A DNA stretch of 64,000 bases from Peromyscus leucopus. Its lineage: Eukaryota; Chordata; Mammalia; Rodentia; Cricetidae. The stretch lies in assembly GCF_004664715.2 (NCBI RefSeq), contig NC_051072.1, positions 40,915,142 to 40,979,141 on the forward strand, in the 5' to 3' direction. Positions 47,540-59,761 of the stretch are shown one piece after another (the stretch's first letter is position 1; every line of letters starts with the position of its first letter). The translations under genes were made by a program, and so were the position numbers. The notes beneath the pieces are model-generated. The model did no database searches. It was given only the letters and a program-made list of their open reading frames with translations, and was not told the DNA's origin.

Positions 47540-47985
47540 CCAGGAGTGACCCAGAGCTTCAGCCCTTATGGTCTTCCTGCCCCCTCTTCCACAAGTCCCC
47601 TGAGCCTTAGGTGCAGGAGTGTTCTCTAGAAGTATCCATGGGAAGGAGCTCTACAACTCTGCATCTTGATTTGGTTGTGGTTTTCTATAATGGTCCTGTT
47701 CTGTAGCAAAGAGAAGTTTCTTTGAGGGGTGAGGACTACACTTATTTGTGGGTATAAGGACAAATATGTAGAAGATGGTTAGTTAGAGATATGCTAGTTT
47801 GATAAAGTGATGTTTGTATGTTGTCATTCAAGCCCCATGACTTCACTGATGCTGAGTAGTTGGCTAGGTTTCCATAGCAGGCACAGTTACCCTATTGTTT
47901 AATAGGGAATCCAATTAGAGAGTTGTTGGGTACCACCAAGGTATGTGTGCCACTACTGCATCCCTAGGGAAGATTGGAGAGGGGG
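47540..47985 (-). mobile_element. Rodent L1 (Lx-like) 3' UTR segment, antisense
   Basis: 'ccctcttccacaagtcccc', 'ggttgtggttttctataatg', 'gtgaggactacacttattt', 'ccatgacttcactgatgc' and 'gccactactgcatccctagg' follow an Lx 3' UTR read from its 3' end toward 5'. The next expected block is not here; it appears in opposite orientation further right. Confidence 0.65.
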
Positions 47986-48606
47986 TGTTCTTTAGGGAGG
48001 GAGCAGGGGCTAAATACAAAAGGGAGAGGGAGGATGATCAAGGGATAGAGCAGGGCACAAGTGATCTGATGAGGGGATGAGAGAGGGAGCTTTTTAGGGA
48101 CGTAAATACAGAAGGAGAGTAGAGGGTAAAATAACAATGTCTGAAAGAGCCATGAGAATCATCCTAGTATGAAAATAAAATAAAATCATCCAATTTATGA
48201 AAATAAAAACCATGCATGTAATTCTATGTATAAATACACATATACAGCTTAAATGAACTTTTACCAACTGGGCTGACAATGTGCCCTTCAAGAGAGCTTA
48301 AGACCACCTAACAAAAACCCCAGTACCAGACATGAAAGCCTTCTTTTGAGTTGTTAGTCATGGCTGTCCAAGAGACTCCCAAAGCATACAGCCTATTGCG
48401 GTTGCCCTTTGTCCCCCTGAGGTGGAAGGGAAGTCTCTTTTGCTGAAGTCACCTTGCACTTCAGACACAGGGCCCAGAGGCTCTGAGCTGGAGCTGGCCT
48501 GAAAGCCTCCTTTAGAACATGCTTTCATGAAATAGATGCCACGCAAACTTCCAAAGAAGGAAGCACCCAACAGTCCTGTCCAGCTGCAATGCCCATGAAG
48601 CACAAA
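47986..48606 (+). mobile_element. Inverted upstream segment of the same L1
   Basis: On the minus strand from 48606 leftward it reads 'gctggacaggactgttgg', 'gaggctttcaggccagc', 'tgactaacaactcaaaag' and 'gggcacattgtcagccc'. This is the L1 3' UTR block that normally follows the one at 47540-47985, but in opposite orientation. The outermost end at about 48600 is the part that should adjoin the left segment, as twin priming predicts. The part 47986-48250 is less certain. Confidence 0.5.
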
Positions 48607-48610
48607 TAAA

Positions 48611-50057
48611 CTTTAAAATACTGCTTACATCTCTAAGTTAGGGGCACGTTCTTCCATGGCATAAGAGTTTCATTAGTGTGATAAAATGGAAATACTGTTT
48701 GAAGAGTAACCTTTTTTTTCAGTTACTCAGGCTAAAAAGGTTCTTCAGAATTACTGAGAGCACAGAATATTGCTGTTAAAGTCATGATTGTGAAAAATCA
48801 GAACCACATTTGATCTGATTAGACTAGCATGATTTTCCCTTCAGGAACAAAGTTTTCGCTTCTAGTTTCCTATCTTAAAATTTATATAATTCATACACTG
48901 TTATTGTTTGATCAGAATTCATTTTCACTGAAAGATTATATGTATCAAAGGTATTCTCAGAACAAGTGCAAATGTAATGTTCCATGTTTTAATTTAGAAA
49001 ACTAACAAGCAGTTTGTTTCAGGAGAATCATTGAGAATGAAGCAGAATTCTTCTTTTTTCCTAGAAATATTTTAAGGTTAACATTCTTTCGTCTGGAATT
49101 TTTTTTACATTGTTTGGGTAAATGCTGATTTGATAGATAGTTAAACATATTTTTGATAAACCTAGACTTGTCCTTTCAGTCTACCACAGAAAGGAGGAAA
49201 CTTTAGAGACTTGCACCTGCCCCGTCACTAATGGGCTTAGTTTGGTGGTGTTGGAGGATGCAGCTGTAACAAGAGAAGGTACCTGAGTGATTGCTAATCA
49301 GTTTCTACCTGCTGTGCACATTTGTAAAGGTAACTTTGATGGAGAAAGAGAGTAAGGGGAAGAGGAAGCCCGGATGTGCTTCGGAGAATTGGAAGTGCTG
49401 GGAATTTGAAGACAAATGTTAGGAAAGAGGAGAAAGAGAAGCAGTTATGCCAGTAGAAGATAGGGTCCGGCTGGCACTTTCTCTACTCCTCTAAGAGCAT
49501 TATTCTTTAAGAAGGGAGTTAACCTTCTAATTCTGCCTCCCTTCCCACCTTAGAAGATGCAGGTCAGTTTCTCCCTCAAGTAGAAGGATTCATACTCTTC
49601 CATGAAGAAACATCCTTGAACTAATGTACTTGATTATAAGTATATGAGCAGTGGCCTGTTTTCCTCAAAGTTGCAGAACTTGCAAGCTGACCTTCTGGTT
49701 CAGTTCTCAGGTACATTTTTGTTTTTAGTTGAGAATTTGATGTATAGCCAGTGCATTTAAATGCTAGGTAATTAAAGCCACTTTTTAAATTAGCAATTTG
49801 AATTGATTGAAGCAGTTACCAAGTACCTTTTGATTGCTCTCATGTTTTTTGAAATATATTTTGCCTGCATGTAGTTGGCATTTCATTTTGGTTTTATGAT
49901 GAAATGGGACAGTGATTAATCATACACATTACAGCAGTTACTTCTGTGACTTCTTTCTCTTCCCGTTAGAAATGTTTTCTAGAGTTATTCTTGTCTTTCG
50001 TCTGGTGACCTCTTAGAGATTCCCAGCAGTGGGTAATGCAGTCTCTTTGAGCTGCTC
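48611..50057. other. Single-copy-looking DNA
   Basis: No repeat or exon recognised. AT-rich, homeobox-site-like stretches occur at 48640-49000. Conservation is not testable here. Confidence 0.4.
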
Positions 50058-50482
50058 TGTCTGTCAGGTTTCCTGTTGCTGACAAAATACCTGAGAATGA
50101 GAAAATCAACCGAAAGAAGGAACTGTTTATTTGGGCTCCTGGTTCATCCACACTTCCTGGCTGTGTTGTTTAAGGCCCTGTGATGAGGAACAAGTGCCTG
50201 AGCAAAGGTACCTAAGGGGGGTGGTGGGCAGACAGGGAGGAGAGAGCAGATGAGGCTGTGGACAAGTACACCCTTCAAGGAACTGTCCTCCTCACTGCTT
50301 CCTCCACCTGGGGCCCTGCCTCCTTAAGTTTCCGGTCCCTCCCAGTAGTTGATTAAACTCCAAATCCACAAGTGGATTCATTCAGTCAGGAAGGTGTTCT
50401 TCCTGATTCTCTCACCTCCCACCCCACCTTTGGGAACCCAGTCTTCAACATGAGGTTTTAGGGGGCATTAAAATTCAAAGCA
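50058..50482 (-). mobile_element. MaLR (MLT1/MT-like) solo LTR, antisense
   Basis: Starts TGTCTGTCAGG and ends near 'aaattcaaagca'. 'caaaatacctgagaatgag', 'tgtttatttgggctcctgg', 'gggccctgcctccttaag', 'cttcaacatgaggtttta' and 'agggggcattaaaattc' match the reverse complement of the mammalian MaLR layout (AATAAA near the 3' end, then GGTATTTTGTCAGCAAC). Old copy. Confidence 0.7.
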
Positions 50483-53400
50483 GAAGAATTAGGATAAGTA
50501 TATTAACGTATGACTTGCAGGAATTTGGGTAGTCAAGTTGGCTTTGAGTGACTTAGAAAAAAACCAGATACCATTTGTATTTGGGGACATCTATTGTTCT
50601 TTGTCACATGCTCCATTACCTATGACCTCATTGCTACATGCCCTCCCCAATGAAGAAGGTGTAATCTCTTTGAAAGTTTTCTTTTGCAGGTATGAAAGTG
50701 AACCTTGGACTAATTGTAGTGCAAATAGTGATAGCATTGCAAAGATGGTCAATTTTCAGTAACAGACTTACTTTCCCAGTAATAAGTGGTTCCTTCGTGG
50801 GAGAAAGGGGCTATTGATAGGCATCTCCAACATTTAAAGATCCAGGTCCTGGGCTTGGGTTTGGCCTGGAACCCTTGGCTCATGCGAGTATATGATTTCT
50901 GAACTCTTAGCTGAGTCCATAGTTCTCTTCAGCAGCGTACTGCTCGCTGGTCCCGAACTCTTGCCACGTTCACAGCTGCTCTAGATCTCTTCCTACCGCC
51001 CTTCTCTAGAGAACTTATAGATGTATTGAATAGGAATCTCTTCACAGTGTTAGTTTTTGGATCCATTACCATTGCTGTGTGCACTTTCTCAATCTCTAAG
51101 GGAGTGAGGTCATGTGACAGTTCACCTCAAACCTACCTGACCTTGGAAATGTCTTCTTCCTCCTAACACACAGAACACAACATGGGAAATAGAGGTCTAT
51201 ACTAAAAAGATATTTCTGAATGTAGCTCCAGTATAACTTTTTAGCTGTCATATTGTCCAGTGAGCCAAGGACTTCTTTGAATGGGAACCTTTATGCTGCC
51301 CATGAATGCACCAGTGGGGGGCTATAGGTGTGGCTGTTAAGTAGTATGGCCACACATGTTCATGATGTTATAGTGGGAGTTAAGAGGAAAAAAATGCAGC
51401 TTCTTAGGTATGTAGGCAGTCAAGGTGATCCATAGGTTCATTCCTTCTTTAATGGGATATCAAAAGAATGTTACTGTATTATTTATGCAATATTTTGTGT
51501 AGATGTGTACTCATGCCATGAGGTGTTTTTTGTTGTTGTTTTTTTGTTTTTTGTTTTTTTTTTTTGGGTCAGCCACCTTGGGCACAATAAAAAAATACCA
51601 TGCCTTAATCTTGACTGTTTAAAAAAAAAGATGAATAAAAATTATTTTTGTAAAAACTTGATTTTATATTTTCTTTCAAAGCTTAAAAATTGCTAGCAAA
51701 TCATATGTAACTGCTGCTTTTGCAGAATTTATCCTTTGTCCCCTTCTTTGAGGAAAGGTGGTCAAGTCATTTAAGATGGCCATTAGCAACCAGGGCTAAT
51801 CAAAGGTCTTGTGCCATTTGACTGTGTGTGATATCTGCCTGTGGTGGATATCCTGCCGTTTCTGCTGCTTACTTCTGTAATGTATAGAAATCATCTTAAT
51901 ATGTGTTTTCTCATTGTCAGCAGAGGAGGGAACAAGAAATGTGTAGCTTCCGAGGCTCAAATTAGATAGCAGCAGAAATCAAGGGCTCCATCTTTCTTTG
52001 CCTCCTTTGCCCTTGGTCCATAGAGTCCACCTTGTCTGGACCATTGCTAAGCCATAAATAAGGTAAGCCTCACTCAGTGTTAAGTTAAGGAGAACCTCTG
52101 GGAAAGTTGGCAAAACTTCGTGAGGTGTGTGATGTCATTACCAGGCTCCCAGAACATGTTCTGGAAATCATTAATATGTCAAATTCTTCATTCAGAAATA
52201 TCTTGAACATTTTTATAATTATAGTTAAAGCAAATTTTTTCCTTATAAATATGCAGAAGTTCCCCCATACCAATTAAAACAGGGTACACTGTAGGTGGGA
52301 ATGCCTTTGTAGTTTTATCCATATATTCAACAGCCGATCTGGTTCAGCTTCTCTTTTATCACTGTGCTTAGTATAAAACATCCTGCACCCAAGGCATAAC
52401 TATATCAGTCTCACCGATCCTGCAGATGTGCACACAGAGCAGAGCTGGTTTTCTTCTCGGCTGGAACTCTGTAGTCAGGGACAGACACTAACTTGTAGTC
52501 TTGCAGGGGTTAGTGTTCTTCATATCTTCAGGGAGAGGAGGCGTCCTGGTTTGTCACGACGCAAATTATTGTGAATACAAAGCTGTGGTCACTGTTGGAT
52601 GACAACTGAGTCTTTTAACTGTAGCATCCAATTTTTTATTAGTCTACGACTCAGTTACAGGACAAATTTGAACTATAAAATAATTACATTCCTCATGAGA
52701 AGTCCCAAGATTAGGGAAAAAAGAGCACCTCATATTTTAGTAGAAATGTCTTCAAAGAAAAAAGTAACACACTTATTTACTGAAGTTGAAAGTTTGGAGT
52801 CAAAATCAAGACTTAAGTTTCCCCTTTTCCTTGATTGAAACAGATCACATTGTAAGAATGTGCTATAAAAATGGAAAAAGGAAAAATAGGATGTTGTTAA
52901 TAGAGTTATGAGGTTGCTAGGCTGTGACTGATTATAATAGAGAGTTCTTGTCTGTTTGTCTAGTCCAATTGTGTGTGTTCTCAGGAGCATTGGCATTTCT
53001 AGCAGCAAGTGTGCTCACTGGCATAAGCTCGGGTTTTAGTGCACATGTTGAAAATGCCAAGCTTCCCAGAGCATGTGGCATTGTATGACAGAAATGATGG
53101 TAGGAGGCATTCCACAAGAGGATTTCTGTGCTCTACATACATGTCAGCTGTCATTTCATCCTTACAGCAAGCACATGCTGTTCTTAGCTTTCTCTGTCAT
53201 GAAAGATACAAGCGACTTTCCTAAGGTCCTGAGATAAGGCACCAGAGATGGAAGGAATACTGGTTGTGTCTAGAGGCTCTGCTTCTTCTGAAATGCAGCT
53301 CTGCCCTGCTGTTGCATGGCACCATTTGTGCCTTTTTCATGTGGTGTATAGAGCCTTTGCCTTAGGCAAAAAATGTGTTACCAGGAGTTGCTGGTAGCTT

Positions 53401-53701
53401 TTCATTAGTTGAATTGTTTCTAATATATAAAACCCCTTCAATTATGGGACATCCCATGGGCAATGTACAACAGTCGCTTTGTAAAAGTAAAGTCTAATTA
53501 ATAATGGTCTATTATTTTGTATTTTTATTTATATTTGATTAAAGTCTTATGGTGGTATGGCAATAAGTATTAACAATTATACTGACAATGTGTGTTACTA
53601 GAAAATATTATTCCCCCCCATACTATCCTAAACCCGAAGAGGTAGGAACATTTGGTTACATAATAAGTTAAAAATTGTGTATGTTTTTTAAAATGTTTTT
53701 T
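50483..53701. other. 3.2 kb of mostly single-copy DNA
   Basis: No exon of a known gene. Homopolymer-rich T/G patch at about 51526-51567. About 52570-52900 is repeat-free AT-rich sequence. A weak MIR-like stretch may lie at about 53165-53290. Confidence 0.4.
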
Positions 53702-53778
53702 TTGGTGCTGAGAGTTCTCCAGGTGAACTTGTGTGTGTTAGTCATGTGCTTTACATTGGGGCCACATGCCCAGCGCCC
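53702..53778 (-). repeat. ID-like SINE fragment, antisense
   Basis: 'ggtgctgagagttctccagg', 'catgtgctttacattgggg' and 'ccacatgcccagcgcc' recall the reverse complement of an ID element. Diverged. Confidence 0.5.
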
Positions 53779-53893
53779 ATGAAATCCCTTGGGTAAGGAA
53801 TTACGCATTCTTCTCTTGTCCCATTTGCTGTGTTTACTCCAGTGTTTGGGAAGGAGAGCCTTGTTTGGACTGTCATTAGAACCATCCAGGTCA

Positions 53894-54045
53894 GTGGTTC
53901 TGGTCCCCGGCCCAGCAGCAATTGAGTATCACTGGGTGTGGATCAGAGACTTGGCATGTGTGGGCCTGGTCATGTGTGTTACCATGAGTTCTCCACGTGT
54001 CCACATGCATCCCACTTGAGGACCACCAGCCTGTGTATGTCACAT
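53894..54045. mobile_element. MER5-like hAT-Charlie fragment
   Basis: It begins CAGTGGTTCT, the classic Charlie terminus, then 'ggtccccggcccagcagc' and 'gagtatcactgggtg', matching the order of MER5-type elements, and ends near 'gaccaccagcc'. The right terminal repeat is not clear. Confidence 0.5.
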
Positions 54046-56960
54046 GCCAAGCGTGGTCTAGGGTGTTTTCATCTTTCAGACTCTTCTAATTCGTATGTTC
54101 TGAAAAGGTCCTTTGTGACGTGAAAAGCTGCCAGCTTAATTTGGAGTAAAAGAGAGGGGCGGGTCTATCTTAAAATAGTTCTCAGTTAATTTAAAGTATC
54201 CTGGGCTGGAGGCCAAAGTGTTTACTTTTTTGGTAACTTAATATGATGCGAGGCAGGCATTGCCTGGAAGATCCTGGTAAGTTCCCTCACTTGAAGTTTG
54301 TCAGAGCTATGGATCCTTGGACTATAGAAATGGACATACAATATCGTTTCCAAGAGTCCTAAACCTTAGACATGTCTACATATAAAGGGTCTGCATCTGT
54401 TAGTCTCCTCATCTTTTAGAATCATTTGTGCTGGCACAGAAAGGTGGTATTTGTGGAGGCTTGTCTTTTGGATCACAGAAACTCCTTGTTTCTCCCGCTT
54501 CATCTAAAGTATGCGCCTGCCTCTTCAGAGATCACGTCTGAAGGAAAAAAGGCTTGCATTTTATCCTGATTATGAAACTGATACATAGGGCTGGAGCCTG
54601 AGTTAGGTCCCAACAGTGGGGGCTCACGCTGAGGTTGAAGTTAGAGCAGAGCTTCAGATTTTGGGAAGCAGATTTGGCTTGCCTCCTCCCCTCTCGATTT
54701 TGAGCCCACACTCTCCTTACCTCTTGGTTTGGTAAACAGAACTGTCTCTGTGTTTCCCCTCTGCCACTGCTGCTGAAGGAAACAGCTAAGCATTTTTGAG
54801 GGCTGCAAGCCAAGCAGGAAATGAACAGGTTCAGGTCTTCTGTGGTCTCTGTTAGCCTCTGGGTCCTGGGAGGCGAGACAAAGGTGTACAGATGTGCCAA
54901 GAGTTGTGGTTGGGGCAACAAAGGCACTAATAAACTTCATCTGCACTTCAGAAGTTGGAGACCTGGGAAGGAGGCCCTAGAGAGAGGGATAAAGGTAGGA
55001 GGGGCTATGGAGGCTCGGCAGGTAGTCTGGGACCTGGAGGGGAAGGGCTGCTTGGCTGCCCCCTTCAGAAGGGCAAATGGCCAGAACTGCTTTACTTACA
55101 TTAGAAAAGGTTGGCACCGGAGAAAAGATTAAATTTACATTGCTAAGCACCTTGAAGAGGAGAAGTTCTGTGACTTCCATTTGTTTGTTAGAGTCCCCTC
55201 CTGGCTCCCCAGCTTCTCTGGCCCAGCAGTGATTGTTGCCCCTCCCCCCCATACACCCCTGAAAAAGTATTTGGTAAGAGGTGGATTACATGCTTCAGGG
55301 TTTAGACTAACACAGGCTGATGCATGCGGTTTCTTAGTTTTGTTTTTTTCCTTGCACTTCTCGGCATAAACTCCCATCTCCTCTTAGTGCCAATTACAAA
55401 GAGCCAAGTTGTTGTGTTTCTTCTCTAAAGAGTTTTAAGTAACTCATGCCACTCATGGCTAACACATAGGTATTCTGATTCACAGGATCTTTGTATGAAA
55501 TGGTGTAAGAATTCACATTAATGAGGAAACCCAACCAATAATGCACAGAATGCTGCTGGGGTCTCTTGGTTATAGGGCCGTCCAGGGCATGCTCCGTCAA
55601 TTTTTATGCTGTTTGTGTGGCGTGCTGCGCTTCACAGTCTGGCTGTTGCAATAATTTGCCATTGTCTCTCTCAAATATTAATGAAGTGTATAAGTGAGTC
55701 TGTTTCAAATAGCCATTCTTAAGTTGGACCTAAAATAAAGCTTTTCCTTTAAAAAATAATTTTTCAAAAAGATGGAAACTACTTTATTAGCAATTACCAG
55801 TAAAATCTCCCAGTGTCTTTCTATAAGCTGTTTAAGCTTAGTATTAGAAATTAGGGCTAGAGGATTTAATTAGCCAGCTCACAGGATGCAGTCTCTTTAA
55901 TTTAGGATTTCCCTTTGAGAAAATTATGTAGTTAAAGAAGGAATATGATATTTTCGATAAGTTGGTTTTTAAATTGCATTTATTGTCTCCATCTTGGGCC
56001 CCATACTGCCTGTACTGCTGGTCTGGAGATTGTGTATGATTTGAAAGAAAGCATTTTGTTTTCACACTGATCATCATAGTGTAGGTTATTGGATTGTATA
56101 CAATAGTTTCCAGTTAGGAAAGGTTTACTGTTATATTTTTTTTGGGGGGGTAAGGTTTACCTCACCTACTTTAACAGTCATAAATCAATACTGATTATGA
56201 CACATTGAACCAGACTAGTGTGCTAGGTAACAAACCTACACTATTACGAGAGCGTTATGTGCTAACACTTCTGCATTCTTAGAGTTAGCTTTTAAGAAGA
56301 CAGAAAAAAAAAAAAAAAAACCCTCTTTCAACTCAGGCCACCCTTTCAGCCATAACATTGCATTGCCTTGCTTCCTGCTTTTAATTTCCCCAGGGGTTCT
56401 TTTTATTTAGGAACGGGGTGAAAGATGTATTTGTGTAAGTACTACACCACTGCCTCTGTTAAATTCTCTAACAAAGAGTATGTTACTTGAGCACTTCATG
56501 CACAGGGCGCATATTTTCTGAAAAGAATGTGCCATGAAAGGAATGGTTCCAGGCCTGGGTGTTTATTTCATGTCTGCCAGTTGATTCTAGCTTAGAAATT
56601 TTCTAATGCTTTGGGTGCATAGCCATTTTTCAGTTAGCTGGGCACATATACCAAGATGTGCAGAAGGGCCAACCTTTATAGCTTACTGTTGTGTTCTAAA
56701 ACAGCTGTCCTTCCATGATGTCATAGGTCTTTGTCTCTTTTGAAACTTAACACTTAACCCTCACACATGAGAACAATCTCTTTCAAGAAAAGCTGTTTTT
56801 ATTGTCAGTGAAGAATTAAAGTTTTCTCTTCAGAAAACTTCATCTTCGCTAAGACTTAATATAGATGATTTGAATGTGTTCATGTATGAGAAATCTGCCT
56901 CTTTGCTGTTTGTCTACTGAGTATATTAGCTGTTGGTCTGTCATTCTACGATCCAATTGC
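54046..56960. other. 2.9 kb of mostly single-copy DNA
   Basis: No known exon. Overlapping short open frames at 54530-55250 have no recognised homology. About 55590-55860 is repeat-free, AT-rich and contains several TAAT and SOX-like ATTGT motifs; it is a candidate, but unproven, regulatory block. A run of 18 A lies at 56305-56322 and a G run at 56144-56150. Confidence 0.4.
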
Positions 56961-57185
56961 AGGGGCTGGAGAGATGGCTCAGTATTTGTTGCTCTTCCAG
57001 AGGATCCGAGTTCAGTTCCAGGGGCATTCATATTTGGATCCGAGTTCAGTTCCAGGGGCATCCATATCTGGTTGCTCACACAACCTCCTGCAACTCCAGC
57101 TGTAGGTGATCTGATGCTCTCTCTGGCTCCGTGATCACCTGCTTAGGCAGATACATACACGTAAATGAAAATAAGTCTGGAAAAA
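56961..57185 (+). repeat. B2/B3 SINE, sense, with duplicated B box
   Basis: The head 'ggggctggagagatggctc' is well preserved (A box). The segment 57002-57035 is repeated at 57036-57069 (34 bp each, differing at 2 positions). Each copy carries the B-box-like GAGTTCAGTTCC (57008-57019, 57042-57053), giving two possible TFIIIC contact sites. The body continues with 'caactccagctgtaggtg' and an A-rich end. Confidence 0.88.
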
Positions 57186-57338
57186 ATAATCAAAATGCAA
57201 ATGATGTCGTGCAAAGTTCAGTTAAACTGTTTCTTCAAAGTGTTATAACAAACCTTTGGGTCTCTTATGGAAAATTCCTGAAGGCTTTTGTTGATGGGGA
57301 TTAGAACTATTGGCACTTACTTTGTGTTCTGTTTGTTT

Positions 57339-57717
57339 TGTCAACTTGATAGATGCTGGGTCATCTGAGAAGAGGGGACTTGAACTGAGAAAAAAGCCTC
57401 CATAAGATTGGCCTATAGGCAACCATGTGGGGCATTTCCTTGAATCAGTTGATGTGGGAAGGTCCTGCCCACCATGGGTAGTTCTACCCCTGGGCCAGTG
57501 GTCATACACTGAGCAAGCCTTGGGAGCAAGCCAGTAGGCAAGTGTTCCTCCATGGCCTCTGCTTCAGTTCCTGCCTCCAGGCTCCTGCTTGATTTCCACC
57601 CTGACTTCCCTCAGTGATGGAGTGTGACCTGACAGTTGTAGGATGAAATAAACCCTTTCCTCAAGTTGTTTGTGGTCTTAGTGTTTTATCCCAGCAATAG
57701 AAACGCAAACTAAGACA
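57339..57717 (+). mobile_element. MaLR/ERVL-type solo LTR, sense
   Basis: Starts TGTCAACTTGATAG and ends 'cgcaaactaagaca'. Contains 'cctccataagattggcc', 'gtcctgcccaccatggg', 'gagcaagccagtaggc' and 'gatgaaataaaccctttcc' (polyadenylation signal). Layout matches rodent MaLR-type LTRs. TG and CA termini are present. TGTTT occurs close to both ends but is shifted by one base, so the target duplication is uncertain. Confidence 0.75.
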
Positions 57718-58486
57718 CTGTTTCAAGTGAAATCCTATAAAAAATGGAAATACATGTTTATTCAGTAATAGTAGTAAGTATATGTTAATAGAAATAAAAT
57801 CTTCCTTTAAAAAACCAAACAAAACTGTAACTCCCAATAAGAATAGTTTACCGAAATGAGTGACATTATCTCTGTTTGTGCAAATCTCTTTAATGTTTGC
57901 CCTTAGGAAAATCCAGCTCTTTTATTTATCTGTCTCTGTTAGTTACTACGGTAGCCCACATCATGTCAGCCTCTTGAAACTAAATACGCACTGAGGAGAG
58001 ATGGTGTAAAAGGTCACCAGTGTCTGGATATAATTATAAAAGATTTCATTATTATCGGTGCTCTGAGAGGCACTTGAGGATTCTGGGGGGAGGTTAGTAT
58101 CACATTTTGAAACTCACTGCATTTCAGTATTTACAAACTTATAGTTCATTTAAAAATGTTCTCCATAATATTTTTTTTTAGTTTCTCTACAAATGAAATT
58201 AACATAGTGTTAAGTAGGGAAATGGGGGAAGAGCTGGGTTGAGCAGAGATACAAGTGACTTAAGTGTTTCAGTTTTGTTCAAGTAAGAATGATTCTTGTA
58301 GTGTTTCCCAGTCTTGCCTCAGAAAGCTTTCTGACTTCTCTTTATTTTCCAAGCCACCATGTGAGAATAACCTCCTCCTCCTCCCAAATTCCAGTAGCTT
58401 AGAAAAAGAAAGTGTTATGGATGAAGAGAATGTGTCTACGCCCCTCTGTTTCCCCAGCTGGGAAGGGAAGGAAAGAGAAATAAAAT
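57718..58486. other. No recognised feature
   Basis: Nothing recognised. Confidence 0.45.
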
Positions 58487-58690
58487 TTAATGAGCACTTT
58501 ACTATGTGCCAGGTGCTTTACACGTGTTATTTCATTTTAATCCCCCAAACAGCCTTGCAGCATGTTTCTAGCCACGTACTCGCACAAATACAGTGAGAAC
58601 TCAAAAAGGCTGAATAATGTGTTCAAGGCACACAGTGTCTAAGAAGCATGTTCCAAGGCCTGCTTGGTACTGTACTGCCTTACACAGTTC
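58487..58690 (-). repeat. MIR-like ancient SINE, antisense
   Basis: 'gagcactttactatgtgcc', 'aggtgctttacacgtgtta', 'tttcattttaatcccccaaa' and 'gtgttcaaggcacacag' follow MIR in reverse complement over most of its length. Confidence 0.75.
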
Positions 58691-58805
58691 TCCTGTTCCT
58701 GGAGGCCAAGAACATAGGATGCTGTGATATGAAAACAGTTTACTCTGTGAGTTTGTTCTTCGTGAATAACCTCCTAGTAGATTATATCTTGTAGAGTCAC
58801 ACAAA

Positions 58806-59761
58806 TGTTTTTAAAGGTTTTTTTCCATGCATGTATATCATCATACTTAAGTTCTTAACCATTTACCCACAGCCATCCTCCCACCCCTCGCTTGCTGGCC
58901 TCCATTTGTCCCCAAAAGAAGGCTCCCCTCTACTTTTATATCAAATATCTCCAAGTGTTGTCACTGCCCCCATTTTCCTCCCTTAATATTGCTTACGAGC
59001 GCTAATACATGCATGCTAGATTCTGTGCACAAACTGAAAAAACGGTTTGTTTCTGAACCTCCCTTAACAGTGATCTCTAGTTCCATCCATCCATTTTCCC
59101 GCAAATGCCATGATTTCATTTGTGTGTTGGTTTGTTTTTATGTCCGAATAAAATTCCATTCTGTATGTATACCATATACCTATAGCCATTCACCTATTGA
59201 TGGACTTGAGTTCATTTCTGTTTTTTATTTCTATTGTGAATATTCCAGAAATAAGCATGAGTGTACAAGTGTCTATTGTGCTCTCTTGACTTTGAGCATA
59301 ACCCCTGAAGTGGTCTGGCCGGGTGGGTCATGGTAGTTCCTTTTGTTGTTGTTTGAAGCACCTCTGTGCTGTCTTCTGTAGTGGCTGCACCATAAAAGTT
59401 ATTTTTATCCCACATCTTTGCCAGCATTTGTTGTCTTGTGTTTTCTTGATAACAGCAATTCTGACTGGGGTGAGATGGATATTTACAGCAGTTTCAATCC
59501 TGTTTTCTGATGGTTGAGAGTGTTGAACACGTTTTCAGTGTACTACCATTTTCTTTTTTTGAGAATTGTCATTTCAGTTCATTAGTCCACTTATTGATTG
59601 TATTTTTCTTGTTTAGTTTTTGTGGCTCCGTAAATATTCTAGCTGTTAGTTTCTTCTTGCTAGTGGTTACTTCCTTTCCTCTGCACAAGCCTTTTAGTTT
59701 TGTATAACCCCATCTGTTAGTCCTTGGGGTTATTTCTTGTCATGGGGTTATTTCTTGTCAT
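58806..59761 (-). mobile_element. Older L1 fragment: 3' UTR and ORF2 C-terminal part, antisense
   Basis: The left part resembles an L1 3' UTR. About 59090-59520 is the reverse complement of the ORF2 C-terminal region ('ataaaattccattctgtatg', 'cacctattgatggacttgag', 'ctttgccagcatttgttg', 'gactggggtgagatgg'). The same landmarks recur in better condition in the next L1 (60860-61215), so these are two separate insertions. Reading frame is lost. It ends at an 18-bp tandem duplication at 59726-59761. Confidence 0.75.

Noticed and set aside
48358..48603. Minus-strand 81-codon frame that looks like a small protein
   Set aside because: The sequence matches an L1 3' UTR block as remembered, so the open frame is incidental.
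50538..50762. Possible exon after 'gacttgcag' with an internal 'tttgcaggtatg'
   Set aside because: The internal AG/GT reads equally as acceptor or donor, the translation is unknown and the pyrimidine tract is poor.
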